Shown here piece after piece: positions 1 to 9,431 of a DNA stretch of 64,000 nt; within the stretch, counting starts at the first letter, position 1; each line of letters begins with the position of its first letter. The stretch comes from Mariniblastus sp. (GTDB lineage: Bacteria; Planctomycetota; Planctomycetia; Pirellulales; Pirellulaceae), in NCBI GenBank assembly GCA_022447605.1, contig JAKVBG010000007.1, positions 1 to 64,000 on the forward strand. Reading direction: 5' to 3'. The notes below the pieces were generated by a model that was not told where the DNA came from, did not search any database, and saw only the letters and a program-made list of their open reading frames with translations. Both the position numbers and the translations under genes were made by a program.

Positions 1-934
1 TGACGCCCATCTGGCTGGCCAGGTCCTCTGCCTGGGACGCCTCGGAAACGAGGGCTCCCTCAAAGTCGACCGTGAAAGCTGACAAGGCGTCTGATTGCCC
101 GGCGGCCGCTGCGGTCACCAGCGTCGAATCGATTCCACCACTCAGAAAACTTCCGACCGGGACATCGGCGACCAGTTGTTGTTTGACACTTTGTCGCAGG
201 GCATCCTCTGCCTGATCGATGATACAGGAGGTCGATCGGCCCAGTTGCGGAGTGTAGGCGGGCTGCCAGAAGCATTGGCTGGTGACCGTCCATTCGGTCA
301 AGTCGATGCTCATCAGATGGCCTGGCTCAAGTTTTTGGACGTTTCGATAGATCGAGCGCGGCGCAGGGATAAATGTGAAATCAAAGAAGTCATTGAGTGC
401 GTCGTGATCCAGTTCCCGCGAGACCAGGCCGGATGCCATGATCGCTTTCAGCTCGGACCCGAACACGATCTGCCCCGGCTGGATGCTGTAATAGAGCGGT
501 TTGATGCCAAACGGATCCCGGGCCAGCAACAGTCGCTTGGCCGGATGGTCATAAAAAGCAAAGGCGAACATGCCTTCCAACAGATCGACCGCCGCTTTGC
601 CGCGGGACGCCAGCAACTTGAGGAGGACTTCCGAGTCGGTGCGCGATTGGAATTCGGTCCCGCTCAAAAACTCCGTCTTCAATTCCCGGAAGTTGTAGAT
701 TTCCCCGTTATAGGTCAGAACCGAACCGGTGGACGGGTCCACCATTGGCTGTCGACCGTTTTCACTCAAGTCGATCAACGACAACCGGCGGTGAGCCAGT
801 CCGATATTGGCTTCTGTCCACAGCCCACTGCCGTCGGGCCCGCGATGGGTGAGCAGGTCATTCATCCGCGTCAGCATCTCGGTTTGAACCGACTGCTGCG
901 GGTCTCGAAACACGATTCCACAAATGCCACACAT
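1..934 (-). CDS. asnB: Asparagine synthase-like glutamine amidotransferase (3' end cut by window edge)
   Basis: This class II glutamine amidotransferase/asparagine synthetase starts at ATG 934 and runs off the left edge after about 311 codons. The protein begins MCGICGIVF, so Cys2 is the expected glutaminase nucleophile. The glutaminase-domain NGEIYN motif follows. Near the truncated end is the synthetase pyrophosphate loop SFLSGGIDS. AsnB hydrolyses glutamine and uses the ammonia to amidate an adenylated carboxylate. It ends a polysaccharide gene run and lies 10 bp after a glycosyltransferase. Homologues in exopolysaccharide clusters often act on sugar or peptide precursors instead of free aspartate, so the exact substrate is inference. 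The missing C-terminal half prevents finer assignment. Confidence 0.9.
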   Translation of the reverse strand, partial: MCGICGIVFRDPQQSVQTEMLTRMNDLLTHRGPDGSGLWTEANIGLAHRRLSLIDLSENGRQPMVDPSTGSVLTYNGEIYNFRELKTEFLSGTEFQSRTDSEVLLKLLASRGKAAVDLLEGMFAFAFYDHPAKRLLLARDPFGIKPLYYSIQPGQIVFGSELKAIMASGLVSRELDHDALNDFFDFTFIPAPRSIYRNVQKLEPGHLMSIDLTEWTVTSQCFWQPAYTPQLGRSTSCIIDQAEDALRQSVKQQLVADVPVGSFLSGGIDSTLVTAAAAGQSDALSAFTVDFEGALVSEASQAEDLASQMGV

Positions 935-944
935 GAGGTTCTGC

Positions 945-1970
945 CTAGTGCAATTTTCCTTTCAGGCAATGCCAGGCGGACCGGGCGGCCCGCAGGACGG
1001 GGGCCGGCAGGGCCGTCGCCCAAGTGTACTTGCGGGACGGGCGAGGCATCTGGTTGGATCGGGACCAGCGGAGGATTTCCCGCGCGGCCGAAGGGTTCCC
1101 CGCACGGGTCAGTGCCTTGACGTAAGTACCGATCTCTCTCTGCAGGACCCCCTGGCAGATTGTCTGTTCCCGGTTTCCCGTTGCCGTTTCGGAGTACTGT
1201 TTCAACTTGTTGAAAAAGGTCAAGCGGGACGGTTCCAGTTGGCCGGCAGCCAGGGACGTCAGGCTGCCCGCCTGGGCGACGGTGTACTTGGCAACCGGTT
1301 GCTTGACAAAAGCAATGCGGGGATGGCGAAGTGCCATCTGGACCCATAAATCGGTATCGTCGCAGCCGGACAGCCGCGGATCGAACAGGCCCAGCTCCTG
1401 CAACGCCGTTTTTTTGGCCAGGACGGTTCCGATCCAGAGACTGGTGGGGCCATAAATCATCTGCAGGGCATCAAAAAAATGACTTGCCTCACGGTACACA
1501 TCTTGGCCGACGCGGATTTTACCACACGGCCGTTCCTCGTCATTGACCAGGCGAATCCGTTGGTAAGCGCCCGCCGCCCATACGCAGTCAGGCTGGTGGG
1601 CCAATAATTCTACCTGTTTCTCCAAGCGCTGCGGCAGCCAGGCGTCATCCGCATCGAGGAAGCCGATCCATTCCCCCCGGGCTTGGCGGATTCCGGTGTT
1701 CTTGGCGGCTGCGTTGCCGGCGTTTTCCTGGGTCACAAAACGGAGCGCGGGGATTGTGGCTTGAAGCTTTTGCAGGACCTCGCGGGTCGGATCGGTTGAA
1801 CCATCATCGACCACCAGTATTTCCAATGGCTGCAAGGTCTGCCGGGCAGCGCTCTCAATGGCCCGTGTCAATGTGGTGGCCATATTGAAAGAGGGGATCA
1901 CGACCGAGATACGAAAGGAATCCAGGTTGGGCTCTGGCTCGGTTTGCGAATTGACTATCTTCGGGTCCAT
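945..1970 (-). CDS. Family 2 glycosyltransferase
   Basis: This 341-aa GT-A glycosyltransferase has the GT2 signature VVIPSFNMA near residue 24, followed by ILVVDDGSTD and GFLDADD, the DXD-type metal/nucleotide-sugar site. It has no membrane segment, so it is probably cytoplasmic or peripheral at the inner membrane. It should transfer a sugar from a nucleotide donor to the growing polysaccharide repeat unit; donor and acceptor cannot be read from the sequence. Its ATG overlaps the end of the upstream glycosyltransferase by 16 bp, which suggests translational coupling. The C-terminal 80 residues are basic and lack a known domain. Confidence 0.88.
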   Translation of the reverse strand: MDPKIVNSQTEPEPNLDSFRISVVIPSFNMATTLTRAIESAARQTLQPLEILVVDDGSTDPTREVLQKLQATIPALRFVTQENAGNAAAKNTGIRQARGEWIGFLDADDAWLPQRLEKQVELLAHQPDCVWAAGAYQRIRLVNDEERPCGKIRVGQDVYREASHFFDALQMIYGPTSLWIGTVLAKKTALQELGLFDPRLSGCDDTDLWVQMALRHPRIAFVKQPVAKYTVAQAGSLTSLAAGQLEPSRLTFFNKLKQYSETATGNREQTICQGVLQREIGTYVKALTRAGNPSAAREILRWSRSNQMPRPSRKYTWATALPAPVLRAARSAWHCLKGKLH

Positions 1971-2926
1971 TGCAGAAGCTTGAGTTTCAGTTCGTTGATG
2001 CGCTGTCGCAGGTTCAAGCGACTGCCCAGTCGCGCCCGCTGTTGTTCGGCCGCCATCTCGGTTTCGTCGATCAAACCGAGCGACGGCAACTCGGCAATCC
2101 AGTCATCGGCTTGGCGGCTCATCCCGGTCAGGTGCATTTTGACGGCCAGTTCGACACAGAGCGTTCGCAGGGCCTGGACCCGTTGGGGATTCAGTTTTTC
2201 CCGTCCCTTGAGTTGTCGATAGGTATCACGAAACAAAGCTTGGCGATTGGTGATGCTGGCGCGGTCGCGTTCGGCCGTCTGGCTGATCCGTTGGTGGAGT
2301 GAGCGGCGTACAAAATTGTCGACGCGTTCTTCCTCGTGAACACAGAATGCAAAATCGTCGACCAGGCAGCGAACAAACAAGTCCCAGTCCTGCCAGGCCA
2401 ACAGGTCTTCTCGGAATCCCCCCACGCGGTTGATCGATTCGGTTCTCCATAACGCGGCGCTGGTTTGCCACAGGGGTTGCTGCAGGAATCCGGTCAAATA
2501 ATCCGCGGAGGGGACAAACCATCGCCGCCCCAGATCGCCAGGTGACTTGCGGAACAGTTCGCTGGGGAAAAGATGGGCGTCGAAATCGGGTTGTTCTTCG
2601 AATTTTTTCAGGCGGTTTTCCAGACAGTGCCGGGACAGCAGGTCATCCGAGTCGAGGAACAGGACCCACTCCCCTTTGGACCGGGCCAGTCCCTCGTTGC
2701 GACAGGCCGGGGCGCCTTTGTGCGGGGCCTGGCGGGACCAGGCCTTGATCCGTCCGTCCTCGTTGGCGTACCGACTGGCCCGTGACAGGCTCTGGTCGGT
2801 CGAGTGATCATCGACGATTAACAGTTCCCACTCCTGAAAAGACTGTCGGCGCACAGAGTCGATGGTCTCTTCAACCAGTTTGGCCCGGTTGTAGAGCGGT
2901 GTGATGATGGAGATTCGGACGGTCAC
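1955..2926 (-). CDS. Family 2 glycosyltransferase
   Basis: This is a second GT2 enzyme of about 323 aa. The frame is open further upstream, but that part overlaps the preceding GT4 gene and has shadow composition. I therefore place the start at GTG 2926, giving VTVRISIITPLYNRA, where the first beta strand begins at once. LLIVDDHSTD and LFLDSDD supply the nucleotide-sugar/metal site, and WQDWDLFVRC resembles the acceptor-side ED/W-type motif of the family. Its end overlaps the next glycosyltransferase by 16 bp, and 25 bp separate it from the gene upstream. The donor sugar is unknown. The GTG start has no clear ribosome binding site, which is common in this window. Confidence 0.85.
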   Translation of the reverse strand: MTVRISIITPLYNRAKLVEETIDSVRRQSFQEWELLIVDDHSTDQSLSRASRYANEDGRIKAWSRQAPHKGAPACRNEGLARSKGEWVLFLDSDDLLSRHCLENRLKKFEEQPDFDAHLFPSELFRKSPGDLGRRWFVPSADYLTGFLQQPLWQTSAALWRTESINRVGGFREDLLAWQDWDLFVRCLVDDFAFCVHEEERVDNFVRRSLHQRISQTAERDRASITNRQALFRDTYRQLKGREKLNPQRVQALRTLCVELAVKMHLTGMSRQADDWIAELPSLGLIDETEMAAEQQRARLGSRLNLRQRINELKLKLLQWTRR

Positions 2927-2951
2927 GTTATCGGTTGCCAAGGGTTTTTTT

Positions 2952-4142
2952 CTAGCTGCTCTGGTCGGTCTCGGCCTTGTTCTGCCCCGCTCCCTGGTCG
3001 GTTTGACCCGGGATGGTCGACAGCAGGATCTGTTGCAATTTGTGGACCTGGTCGACCGTCGACCAGGTGGCAATGTGTTGCCTGGCCCGGGCGCCCATCG
3101 CGCGCCGCAGGGCCGGGTCCTGGGCCAGTTGGACCATACGGTTGGCCATGGCCTGCCAATCCTGTTCCTCGACCAGGAACCCCGTTTCGGTGTCGAGGAC
3201 CTGTTCCGGGATGCTGGCATGGCGGGTGCTGACGATGGGCAAACCGCTGGCGGCCGCTTCGGCAATGGCGACTGGCCAGCCTTCCCGGTCACCCGAATCG
3301 GGTGTCAGCGAGTGTTGCACAAATACATCCGCAGCGGACAGTTCTTGACGCACCACGTCGGCCGGCTGGGAACCCAGGAAGTCAACAGCCGCACCGAGGT
3401 GGAGTTCTTCGACCAGCTGTTGACACTCGCCCAGCAAAGGTCCGTCACCCACGATTCGCAGGTGCGTCTCGGGAAATTGATGGTGGCACTTGGCAAAGGC
3501 GCGCAGGGTGGCCTGGGGCGCTTTCTTGGCCGTCAGTCGCCCAACCATCAGGAACCGGCAACCGGACTGGTGATCGGCGCCCGGCTGGAATTGTTCCAGC
3601 GGGACCCCGTACGGGAGATAGTGGATCCTGGCCGGTGCCACCCCCTGTTCGATCAGCCAGTCGCGCATGTAGTGGGCCACCACAATCAACGCCGCAGCCG
3701 ACTGGAGCGCCGGCTGAATCTGGCGAACGTAGTCCGGTTCAAGCACTTTTTCCGATAGGTCAAAACCGTTGAAATGAATCGCGTAAGGAATCTTGGCCTC
3801 GCTCAATCGCCCGGCAAATTTAATCGCCATCGTTCCGTAATGGATCAGGCAGGTGTCGAAGCGGCCAGCCATTACCCGGTCCCAGCTGGCCGGGTCGATG
3901 TCGTGTTGCGAAACAGGACTGGTCGACATGAGCCGTTTCCGCATGGCCCGCTTCAGTCTTCGCCAGGCGCGCGACACCAGGCGGTCGGCCGGGTACAGTT
4001 CGACCACGCGGAATCCATTGGCGGGATAGTCTGCCCGGTGGTGATGCCGATAACAGAGGACCTCGACATTCAACGAGTCAATCATCGAGGCCTGGCGGTA
4101 CAGCCAGACTTCACTGGGAACTCCCAGGGCGGGTGCGATCAT
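2952..4142 (-). CDS. Family 4 (GT-B) glycosyltransferase
   Basis: This is a GT-B fold glycosyltransferase of about 396 aa. The C-terminal half has the donor-binding features of GT4: FLMVGRLTAKKAP, LRIVGDGPLL, the segment DVFVQHSL, and EGWPVAIAEAAASGLPIVS, which holds the E-x7-E motif. The N-terminal half begins MIAPALGVPSEVWLYRQ. ATG 4142 is chosen as start. The frame is also open to a TTG at 4202, which would overlap the sulfotransferase stop by 40 bp and add 20 residues including KPKLL of the first beta strand, so that start cannot be excluded. Enzymes of this group add hexoses to lipid-linked oligosaccharides. It sits between a sulfotransferase and two GT2 genes. Confidence 0.87.
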   Translation of the reverse strand: MIAPALGVPSEVWLYRQASMIDSLNVEVLCYRHHHRADYPANGFRVVELYPADRLVSRAWRRLKRAMRKRLMSTSPVSQHDIDPASWDRVMAGRFDTCLIHYGTMAIKFAGRLSEAKIPYAIHFNGFDLSEKVLEPDYVRQIQPALQSAAALIVVAHYMRDWLIEQGVAPARIHYLPYGVPLEQFQPGADHQSGCRFLMVGRLTAKKAPQATLRAFAKCHHQFPETHLRIVGDGPLLGECQQLVEELHLGAAVDFLGSQPADVVRQELSAADVFVQHSLTPDSGDREGWPVAIAEAAASGLPIVSTRHASIPEQVLDTETGFLVEEQDWQAMANRMVQLAQDPALRRAMGARARQHIATWSTVDQVHKLQQILLSTIPGQTDQGAGQNKAETDQSS

Positions 4143-4162
4143 CAGTAATTTCGGTTTTTCGT

Positions 4163-4993
4163 TTATGTCCCGGTTCCCTCTGCCTGGCTCTGGATCCTCC
4201 AAGGTTCGGTTTTGTCACCGAACCGCTGGTGGATCGCCTCGATATCCGCGGCGTACATCTCGTCAAGTACCAGCCGAATTTCATCCGGTATCGGCACGCC
4301 ACCCCCTGAAAAGACTCTTTCGCCTATTGGAAAGCGGTTCCAATCGACCTGCTGTGAAACACCCAGATGCTCGAATACGCGTTCCAGCAGGGCTTGGGGT
4401 TGCTCGGCGATATCTTCGAAAAATTCGATCAGCAATTGATCCTCTGCGAAGGATTCCAGCCAGCGGTCGATACAGGCCAGATAGGCACCCCGTGAAACGG
4501 ATCGCGGTGAACGAAAGTGGCGGATAAACTCGGCCTGATCGACCTCTTCATAGGGCCGGCCGGGGATGGATACGAGATTCATGTAGGCTTGTGACCAGGC
4601 CCGTTCCACCGGGTTTCTCAGCAGGTAGACCAATCGCAACTCCGGCATGACCTTGTGGATGAAGCGAATGGTGGGGCGGTCGAGAATCGCATAGGCAGGT
4701 GTGATCTCTCCTTTGACCCGATCGCCGGCCTGTGCAAAGTGGCTGGCGTAATGGCGTAACGGCCGGTGAAAATCCCGATCAAAGTAGTGAAGTTCTTTTT
4801 CCTCGGAAACGAACAGTTCCGGATGGCAACGCAGGTTTTTTGCCAACCAGGAGGTGCCCGCTTTCTGGGCCCCGATCCCGAGAAAATCCGGCAGGGACAA
4901 CGCTTCGATCGATCGCAGCCCACAGGTGTAGGACCTGCGGTCTATCTTCCCTGCCAGGTTTTTGAGTTTCTGAATGCCGCGTCTTAAAACCAA
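4163..4993 (-). CDS. PAPS-dependent sulfotransferase
   Basis: This 276-aa protein has the 5'-phosphosulfate loop as GAQKAGTSWLAKNL near residue 41 and the 3'-phosphate site as RNPVERAWSQ, matching the Sulfotransfer_1 family. The family moves sulfate from PAPS to hydroxyl or amino groups of sugars and lipids. In this operon the likely acceptor is the polysaccharide or a lipid-linked repeat unit; that is inference. The start is TTG 4993, because no ATG lies before the P-loop. The stop is about 20 bp before the GT4 ATG. No membrane anchor is visible, so it should act in the cytoplasm, where PAPS is made. Confidence 0.85.
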   Translation of the reverse strand: MVLRRGIQKLKNLAGKIDRRSYTCGLRSIEALSLPDFLGIGAQKAGTSWLAKNLRCHPELFVSEEKELHYFDRDFHRPLRHYASHFAQAGDRVKGEITPAYAILDRPTIRFIHKVMPELRLVYLLRNPVERAWSQAYMNLVSIPGRPYEEVDQAEFIRHFRSPRSVSRGAYLACIDRWLESFAEDQLLIEFFEDIAEQPQALLERVFEHLGVSQQVDWNRFPIGERVFSGGGVPIPDEIRLVLDEMYAADIEAIHQRFGDKTEPWRIQSQAEGTGT

Positions 4994-5002
4994 GATTCTG
5001 TC

Positions 5003-6484
5003 CTAGTTGGGGCCCGAGGTGAGAGGGGCATTTTTCTGGCGACGGTTTCTGATAAAGATCAGCACGTCGTTTAGCGATTCCCGGTCAAAGGCAAGTACCA
5101 GCAAGGCGTAGACCAACATGCCCAGCGGTACGCCTGTCAACAGCACGGCAACGTGGTTCCAGGAAGCGCCGACGAACAGGAGGAACAGGAAAACGGCCAG
5201 CCCCATGGCGGTCGAAATCAGCAACGGTTTGTAGCAGGAGACCAGGACATCGCGCAGACGGACCGGGATAACACATCCGAGCACGAGCAGGTTCGGAATG
5301 GTAATACAAAATGATGCCAGCGTGTAACCGATGGCGATCCCCATCACGCCGAAAGGCAGTCCAGCCACGATGGCCGAGATGATGACCAGCTTGAACAACA
5401 GTCCCCATTTGAATTGCAGCATGGTAGCGCCCATCGCCTGGTAGATCGAACCATTGAGGGCCAGGACGGATTGGCTGATTCCCAGCAGGGACAGGACCCG
5501 CAGGATCTCTACGCTACCTTGCCACTGTGGGCCGTACAGCCCGAGGATGACCGGTTCGGCCATGACAAACATGCCGATCGAGATGGGGAATGTCACCAGG
5601 CAGACCAGTCGGACGACGCGGAGGTAGGACGCCTTGACCCGCTGCTTGTCCTCCTGCAGCATGGCCAACGACGGGAACAGGACCTTGGCCAGGACCTGCG
5701 TGACATTGGCCAGCGGAAACAGCATCAAGGTGTACGGCTTGTTGTAATAGCCCAGCTCTTCATCACCCAGTTTCCAGCCGATCAGCAACTTGTCGACGTT
5801 GCGCACCCAGTAATTCAAGCTGCTGCTGCCCAGCAAGGGCAGTCCATAGCCGGCTGCCCGCCGAAAGGCTGAGCGGTCAAATACCAAGTCGGGGCGCCAG
5901 GGGTAGAACAGCCAGAACAGGGTGGAGAGGAACAGCGTGCGCAAAATGATTTGGGCTGCCAGCGACCAGACGCCGTACCCGGACAAGGCCATGCCGATGG
6001 CGATTACACCGGACAAGACCGTGGCGGTTGCTTCTACAAAGAAGAGGGAGCGGAACTGGAGTTTTTTTTCCAGCAAGGTGCGGGGAATGATGTTAAAAGC
6101 ACTCAAGATAAAATTCAGCGCGATCAGCAGCGCCAGAGCAGTCAATTCCGGTTGCCCGTAGAACCAGGCAATCCCTGGGGCCAAAGCCGCCATCAGGCCC
6201 GACAGCAGGAACCCGAGTACCAGCGTGGCCCAGAACACGGTGGACGTGTCGGTCGGTGAGGCTTGCTGGTTGTGGATCAGGGAACGGCTCAGACCCATGT
6301 CGGAAAACAGGTTTCCAAAACGGGAAAACACCATGACCATTGCCAACAGGCCGAACTCGGCCGGTAGCAGCAGTCGGGAGAGGACAATCCCGAAAACGAG
6401 TGCGATGAACTGAAAACAGAATTGTTTCGCAAAGTTCCATTTGGCACCCGAAATGGTGGCATGTTTTAGTTCGTCGGTTTGCAA
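5003..6484 (-). CDS. Wzx-like polysaccharide flippase (MOP superfamily)
   Basis: This 493-aa polytopic membrane protein has about 12 to 14 hydrophobic helices and an amphipathic N-terminus leading into FCFQFIALVFGIVLSRLLLP. The repeated pattern of LLLPAEFGLLAM and RSLIHNQ is typical of the WzxC/TuaB branch of polysaccharide exporters. It should flip undecaprenyl-linked repeat units across the inner membrane. It lies between two sulfotransferase genes and has a TTG start at 6484. It is the only membrane-spanning export component in view, and no Wzy polymerase or Wza/Wzc exporter lies in the window. Assignment to the superfamily is firm; the substrate is inferred from the neighbours. Confidence 0.88.
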   Translation of the reverse strand: MQTDELKHATISGAKWNFAKQFCFQFIALVFGIVLSRLLLPAEFGLLAMVMVFSRFGNLFSDMGLSRSLIHNQQASPTDTSTVFWATLVLGFLLSGLMAALAPGIAWFYGQPELTALALLIALNFILSAFNIIPRTLLEKKLQFRSLFFVEATATVLSGVIAIGMALSGYGVWSLAAQIILRTLFLSTLFWLFYPWRPDLVFDRSAFRRAAGYGLPLLGSSSLNYWVRNVDKLLIGWKLGDEELGYYNKPYTLMLFPLANVTQVLAKVLFPSLAMLQEDKQRVKASYLRVVRLVCLVTFPISIGMFVMAEPVILGLYGPQWQGSVEILRVLSLLGISQSVLALNGSIYQAMGATMLQFKWGLLFKLVIISAIVAGLPFGVMGIAIGYTLASFCITIPNLLVLGCVIPVRLRDVLVSCYKPLLISTAMGLAVFLFLLFVGASWNHVAVLLTGVPLGMLVYALLVLAFDRESLNDVLIFIRNRRQKNAPLTSGPN

Positions 6485-6518
6485 ATTCAGGTCGGCAAAA
6501 GAGGGTGGGTGACCAGGT

Positions 6519-7352
6519 TCATTCGTTCAGGGGCGCCGGTCGGTAATGGAAGTCGGCTGCCGTGGGCCAGCATCGCTTGGTAATCTGTTCCAGATTGGCC
6601 GGGCTGAAAAACTGTGCGGGCGATTGGCCTGAGTCTGCCCCGCGGGGCTGAAAGGGGTGGTCCAGCTGCCGTTGAATATCGTGTCGAACGGGCAATCCGA
6701 GTTGGCTGGCCAATTCGGCAATGCATCTCTCTTTTTGGGCGCAAAAATCTTCATAACGGACGAGGCAACAGCGGGCTTCGATTTGCCGGAAAGCCTGGAC
6801 GGCCATCTCCCAGCGATTGGCCAAAGTGGCCACCGGGTTGGGGCCGGCCGTTGCCGGAGTGGCCCCGTCAAAGACGATCTGCCAGGAACGAGACGCTTCC
6901 AGTTGCCGACGTATTTCCGGTGACAACTGGTCCAGCGTGCCGGGGAGTGACCAGCGGTTTAAAATACTGCGGATATTCTGGTATGGGTCGCGGAGGACAA
7001 ACAGAAACTTGGCCTCAGGAAATTCGGCCACCAGATCGGAGGCAAAAAATGTCAGGTCCGGGTCCTTGATGATTTTGCGTGAAAACTCCAACTTGTTGCG
7101 GGTGCATATTTCCTTCAAGGTGAGTGAACCCTGATGATACCGTTCCACTTCCCGCGGTTCGCGGCGGTAGAAAAAATCGAGAGTTGCCTGCTGGCCAGTT
7201 GCCTGGGCCAGCAACGCGGCGATCGCCGTGGTACCGCTTTTCTGGTTGCCCAGGACAAAAACGGGCGATCGATGCACGGTTGCCAGGCATTGCCGGACCC
7301 GGTAGCGGACCGCAGCGTATGGACGTCGGACAAGTTTGGGCAATTTTAACAC
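6519..7352 (-). CDS. Sulfotransferase family protein
   Basis: This is a second sulfotransferase of 277 aa. VFVLGNQKSGTTAIAALLAQ near residue 32 is the PAPS-binding loop, and FLFVLRDPYQNIRSILNRW provides the 3'-phosphate site. It differs clearly from the enzyme at 4163-4993 in the segment between these motifs, so the two probably act on different acceptors and are not a recent duplication. The start is GTG 7352. It is separated from rfbA by 79 bp and from the flippase gene by 34 bp. Its role as a polysaccharide or glycolipid sulfotransferase is inferred from the surroundings. Confidence 0.82.
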   Translation of the reverse strand: MLKLPKLVRRPYAAVRYRVRQCLATVHRSPVFVLGNQKSGTTAIAALLAQATGQQATLDFFYRREPREVERYHQGSLTLKEICTRNKLEFSRKIIKDPDLTFFASDLVAEFPEAKFLFVLRDPYQNIRSILNRWSLPGTLDQLSPEIRRQLEASRSWQIVFDGATPATAGPNPVATLANRWEMAVQAFRQIEARCCLVRYEDFCAQKERCIAELASQLGLPVRHDIQRQLDHPFQPRGADSGQSPAQFFSPANLEQITKRCWPTAADFHYRPAPLNE

Positions 7353-7431
7353 GACGCGAGTCGTTTCATGAAATTTGCTTGTTTAACAGCTGGTATGATT
7401 CGATAAAAGATCCGTTTTAGCCCGAGCGCCA

Positions 7432-8313
7432 TCATCCGTCCGTGACCCTCGGCTGTTGGGCCGCCTGTTGCAGGTAGGCACCGTAGCCACTGGAAGAAAA
7501 TTCGCCTGCCAGCTGCAGCAGTTGTGACTGGGTAATGAACCCCATGTAGTAGGCCACCTCTTCTATACAACCAATTTTTTTCCCCTGCCGCTGCTCGATC
7601 ACGCGGACAAAAGTCGAAGCTTCGTCGAGCGATTCGAACGTACCCGCATCGAGCCAGGCGATCCCGCGATTGAAGCGACTGACCTGCAACTGACCCTTCG
7701 ACAGGTAGGCCTGGTTGATGGCCGTGATTTCCAGTTCGCCCCGTGGGGAAGGTTGGACCTGCTTGGCGATTTCCACCACCTGGTTGTCGTAAAAGTACAA
7801 GCCCGGGATCGCGTAGTTCGATTGCGGGTGTTCCGGCTTCTCTTCGATCGACACGACGTCTCCCGCCGGGCTGAATTCGACCACGCCGTATCGTTCCGGG
7901 TCTCGCACGGCCGAGGCAAAGACGACCGCCCCGTTCGGTTCGGTGTGGCTGCGGATCAACTCGCCAAAGCCAGAGCCGTAAAAAATGTTGTCGCCCAGGA
8001 TCAGGGCAACCGGGTCGGTCCCGATAAAGGACTCGCCAATCGTAAAGGCCTGTCCCAATCCGCCCGGCTCTGGTTGGGCGGCGTAGCGGAACGAGCAGCC
8101 AATTTTTTTGCCATCGCCAAACAGCTGTTGAAAACCGGGTAGGTCGGCTGGCGTCGAGATGATCAGGATTTCTCGAATACCAGCCAGCATCAGGACCGAT
8201 AGCGGGTAGTAGATCATCGGTTTGTCGTAAACCGGGAGCATCTGCTTCGACACGGCCAAGGTGATGGGGTGCAGCCGTGTCCCCGATCCACCTGCCAGTA
8301 TGATACCTTTCAT
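7432..8313 (-). CDS. rfbA: Glucose-1-phosphate thymidylyltransferase
   Basis: This 293-aa RmlA-type nucleotidyltransferase condenses dTTP with glucose 1-phosphate to give dTDP-glucose. The N-terminal signature [14 protein letters not shown] is intact, followed by [26 protein letters not shown] and the [10 protein letters not shown] motif near the C-terminus. Its length matches the family. It lies directly downstream of rfbB with 35 bp between. The rfbC and rfbD genes needed to finish dTDP-rhamnose are not in the window, so the final dTDP-sugar is open. It starts at ATG 8313. Confidence 0.96.
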   Translation of the reverse strand: MKGIILAGGSGTRLHPITLAVSKQMLPVYDKPMIYYPLSVLMLAGIREILIISTPADLPGFQQLFGDGKKIGCSFRYAAQPEPGGLGQAFTIGESFIGTDPVALILGDNIFYGSGFGELIRSHTEPNGAVVFASAVRDPERYGVVEFSPAGDVVSIEEKPEHPQSNYAIPGLYFYDNQVVEIAKQVQPSPRGELEITAINQAYLSKGQLQVSRFNRGIAWLDAGTFESLDEASTFVRVIEQRQGKKIGCIEEVAYYMGFITQSQLLQLAGEFSSSGYGAYLQQAAQQPRVTDG

Positions 8314-8348
8314 CGGTTGTTAATTGCCAATCCCAAAACTCTCAATGC

Positions 8349-9431
8349 CTAACATCCCTCGTCGGCCTGCAGCAAAGGTTTCCACCAATCTTCGTTGGTT
8401 AGATACCACTCGATCGTCTTCTCCAATCCGCTGAGCAAGGTCTCGTGCGGTTTCCACCCGAGTGAGTTTGTGATTTTCGTCGTATCGCTGGAGTAACGGA
8501 GATCGTGGCCCGGCCGATCGGCGACCAGCGTGATCAGGGCAGAGTAGCTGGCCAGACCGGTTTGCTGTTCGGCCGACAGTCGTGGGTTGTCGGCAACCGG
8601 GCAGCGCGTGTCCAGGAGACGGCAAATCGACTGGACCAACTCCAGGTTGGCAGGCTGATTGTTCCCCCCGATGTGGTAGGTTTCGCCCGGTGCACCCGCC
8701 TCGACGACCCGCATCAGGGCCCGAACGTGGTCTGTAACGTACAGCCAGTCCCGCACATTTTCGCCAGTCCCGTAAACGGGTATCGGTTGACCTAGAATGG
8801 CTTTGAGGATTACCAGGGGGACCAGTTTTTCCGGGAACTGGCATGGTCCGTAGTTGTTGGAACTGTGCGTGATGATGACCGGTAGCCGGTACGTTTCGTG
8901 CCAGGCCCGCACCAGGTGGTCCGCGCCTGCCTTGCTGGCCGAATAGGGAGAGCGGGGGTTGTAGGCCGTTTGCTCGGTGAACGGGTCGTCGTCCAGCGAA
9001 AGCGAGCCGTAGACTTCGTCGGTCGAAACGTGGTGGAACCGGAAGCGGCTTTGGCGGTCGAGCTCCAGCTGGTGGAAATAGTGCCGCGACTGTTCCAGCA
9101 GGTTGAAGGTGCCGACGACATTGGTCTGGATAAACTCGTCCGGCTGATCGATCGAACGGTCCACATGAGTTTCGGCGGCCAGGTGCATGACCCAGTCCGG
9201 TTGATGCCTGTGGAACAGTTCCTCGACGTTTTTTCGGTCGACGATGTCAATCGCCTCGAATTGGTAACGCGGATTTTGCTGGCAACCTGACAGGGAACGG
9301 GTTTGCCCGGCATACGTCAGCTTGTCGACGTTGACCACCTCGTGTTCGGTTTCGTCGAGGATCCACTTCACCAGGTGGGAACCGATAAATCCCGCACCAC
9401 CGGTGAGCAGGATTTTTCTAGCCACTGTCAT
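8349..9431 (-). CDS. rfbB: dTDP-glucose 4,6-dehydratase
   Basis: This 360-aa extended short-chain dehydrogenase has the NAD-binding motif [16 protein letters not shown], the phrase [13 protein letters not shown], the STDEVYG segment and the catalytic [10 protein letters not shown]. These identify RmlB, which converts dTDP-glucose to dTDP-4-keto-6-deoxyglucose. Its ATG at 9431 overlaps the TGA of the upstream secreted-protein gene by one base (TGATG), which favours translational coupling. It feeds the same pool as rfbA. The last residues (LLQADEGC) are slightly longer than in enterobacterial enzymes. Confidence 0.96.
   Translation of the reverse strand: MTVARKILLTGGAGFIGSHLVKWILDETEHEVVNVDKLTYAGQTRSLSGCQQNPRYQFEAIDIVDRKNVEELFHRHQPDWVMHLAAETHVDRSIDQPDEFIQTNVVGTFNLLEQSRHYFHQLELDRQSRFRFHHVSTDEVYGSLSLDDDPFTEQTAYNPRSPYSASKAGADHLVRAWHETYRLPVIITHSSNNYGPCQFPEKLVPLVILKAILGQPIPVYGTGENVRDWLYVTDHVRALMRVVEAGAPGETYHIGGNNQPANLELVQSICRLLDTRCPVADNPRLSAEQQTGLASYSALITLVADRPGHDLRYSSDTTKITNSLGWKPHETLLSGLEKTIEWYLTNEDWWKPLLQADEGC

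Noticed and set aside
95-1120. Long plus-strand open frame over the left end
   Set aside because: It is antisense to asparagine synthase (934-1, with MCGICGIVF and SFLSGGIDS) and has no domain-like sequence.
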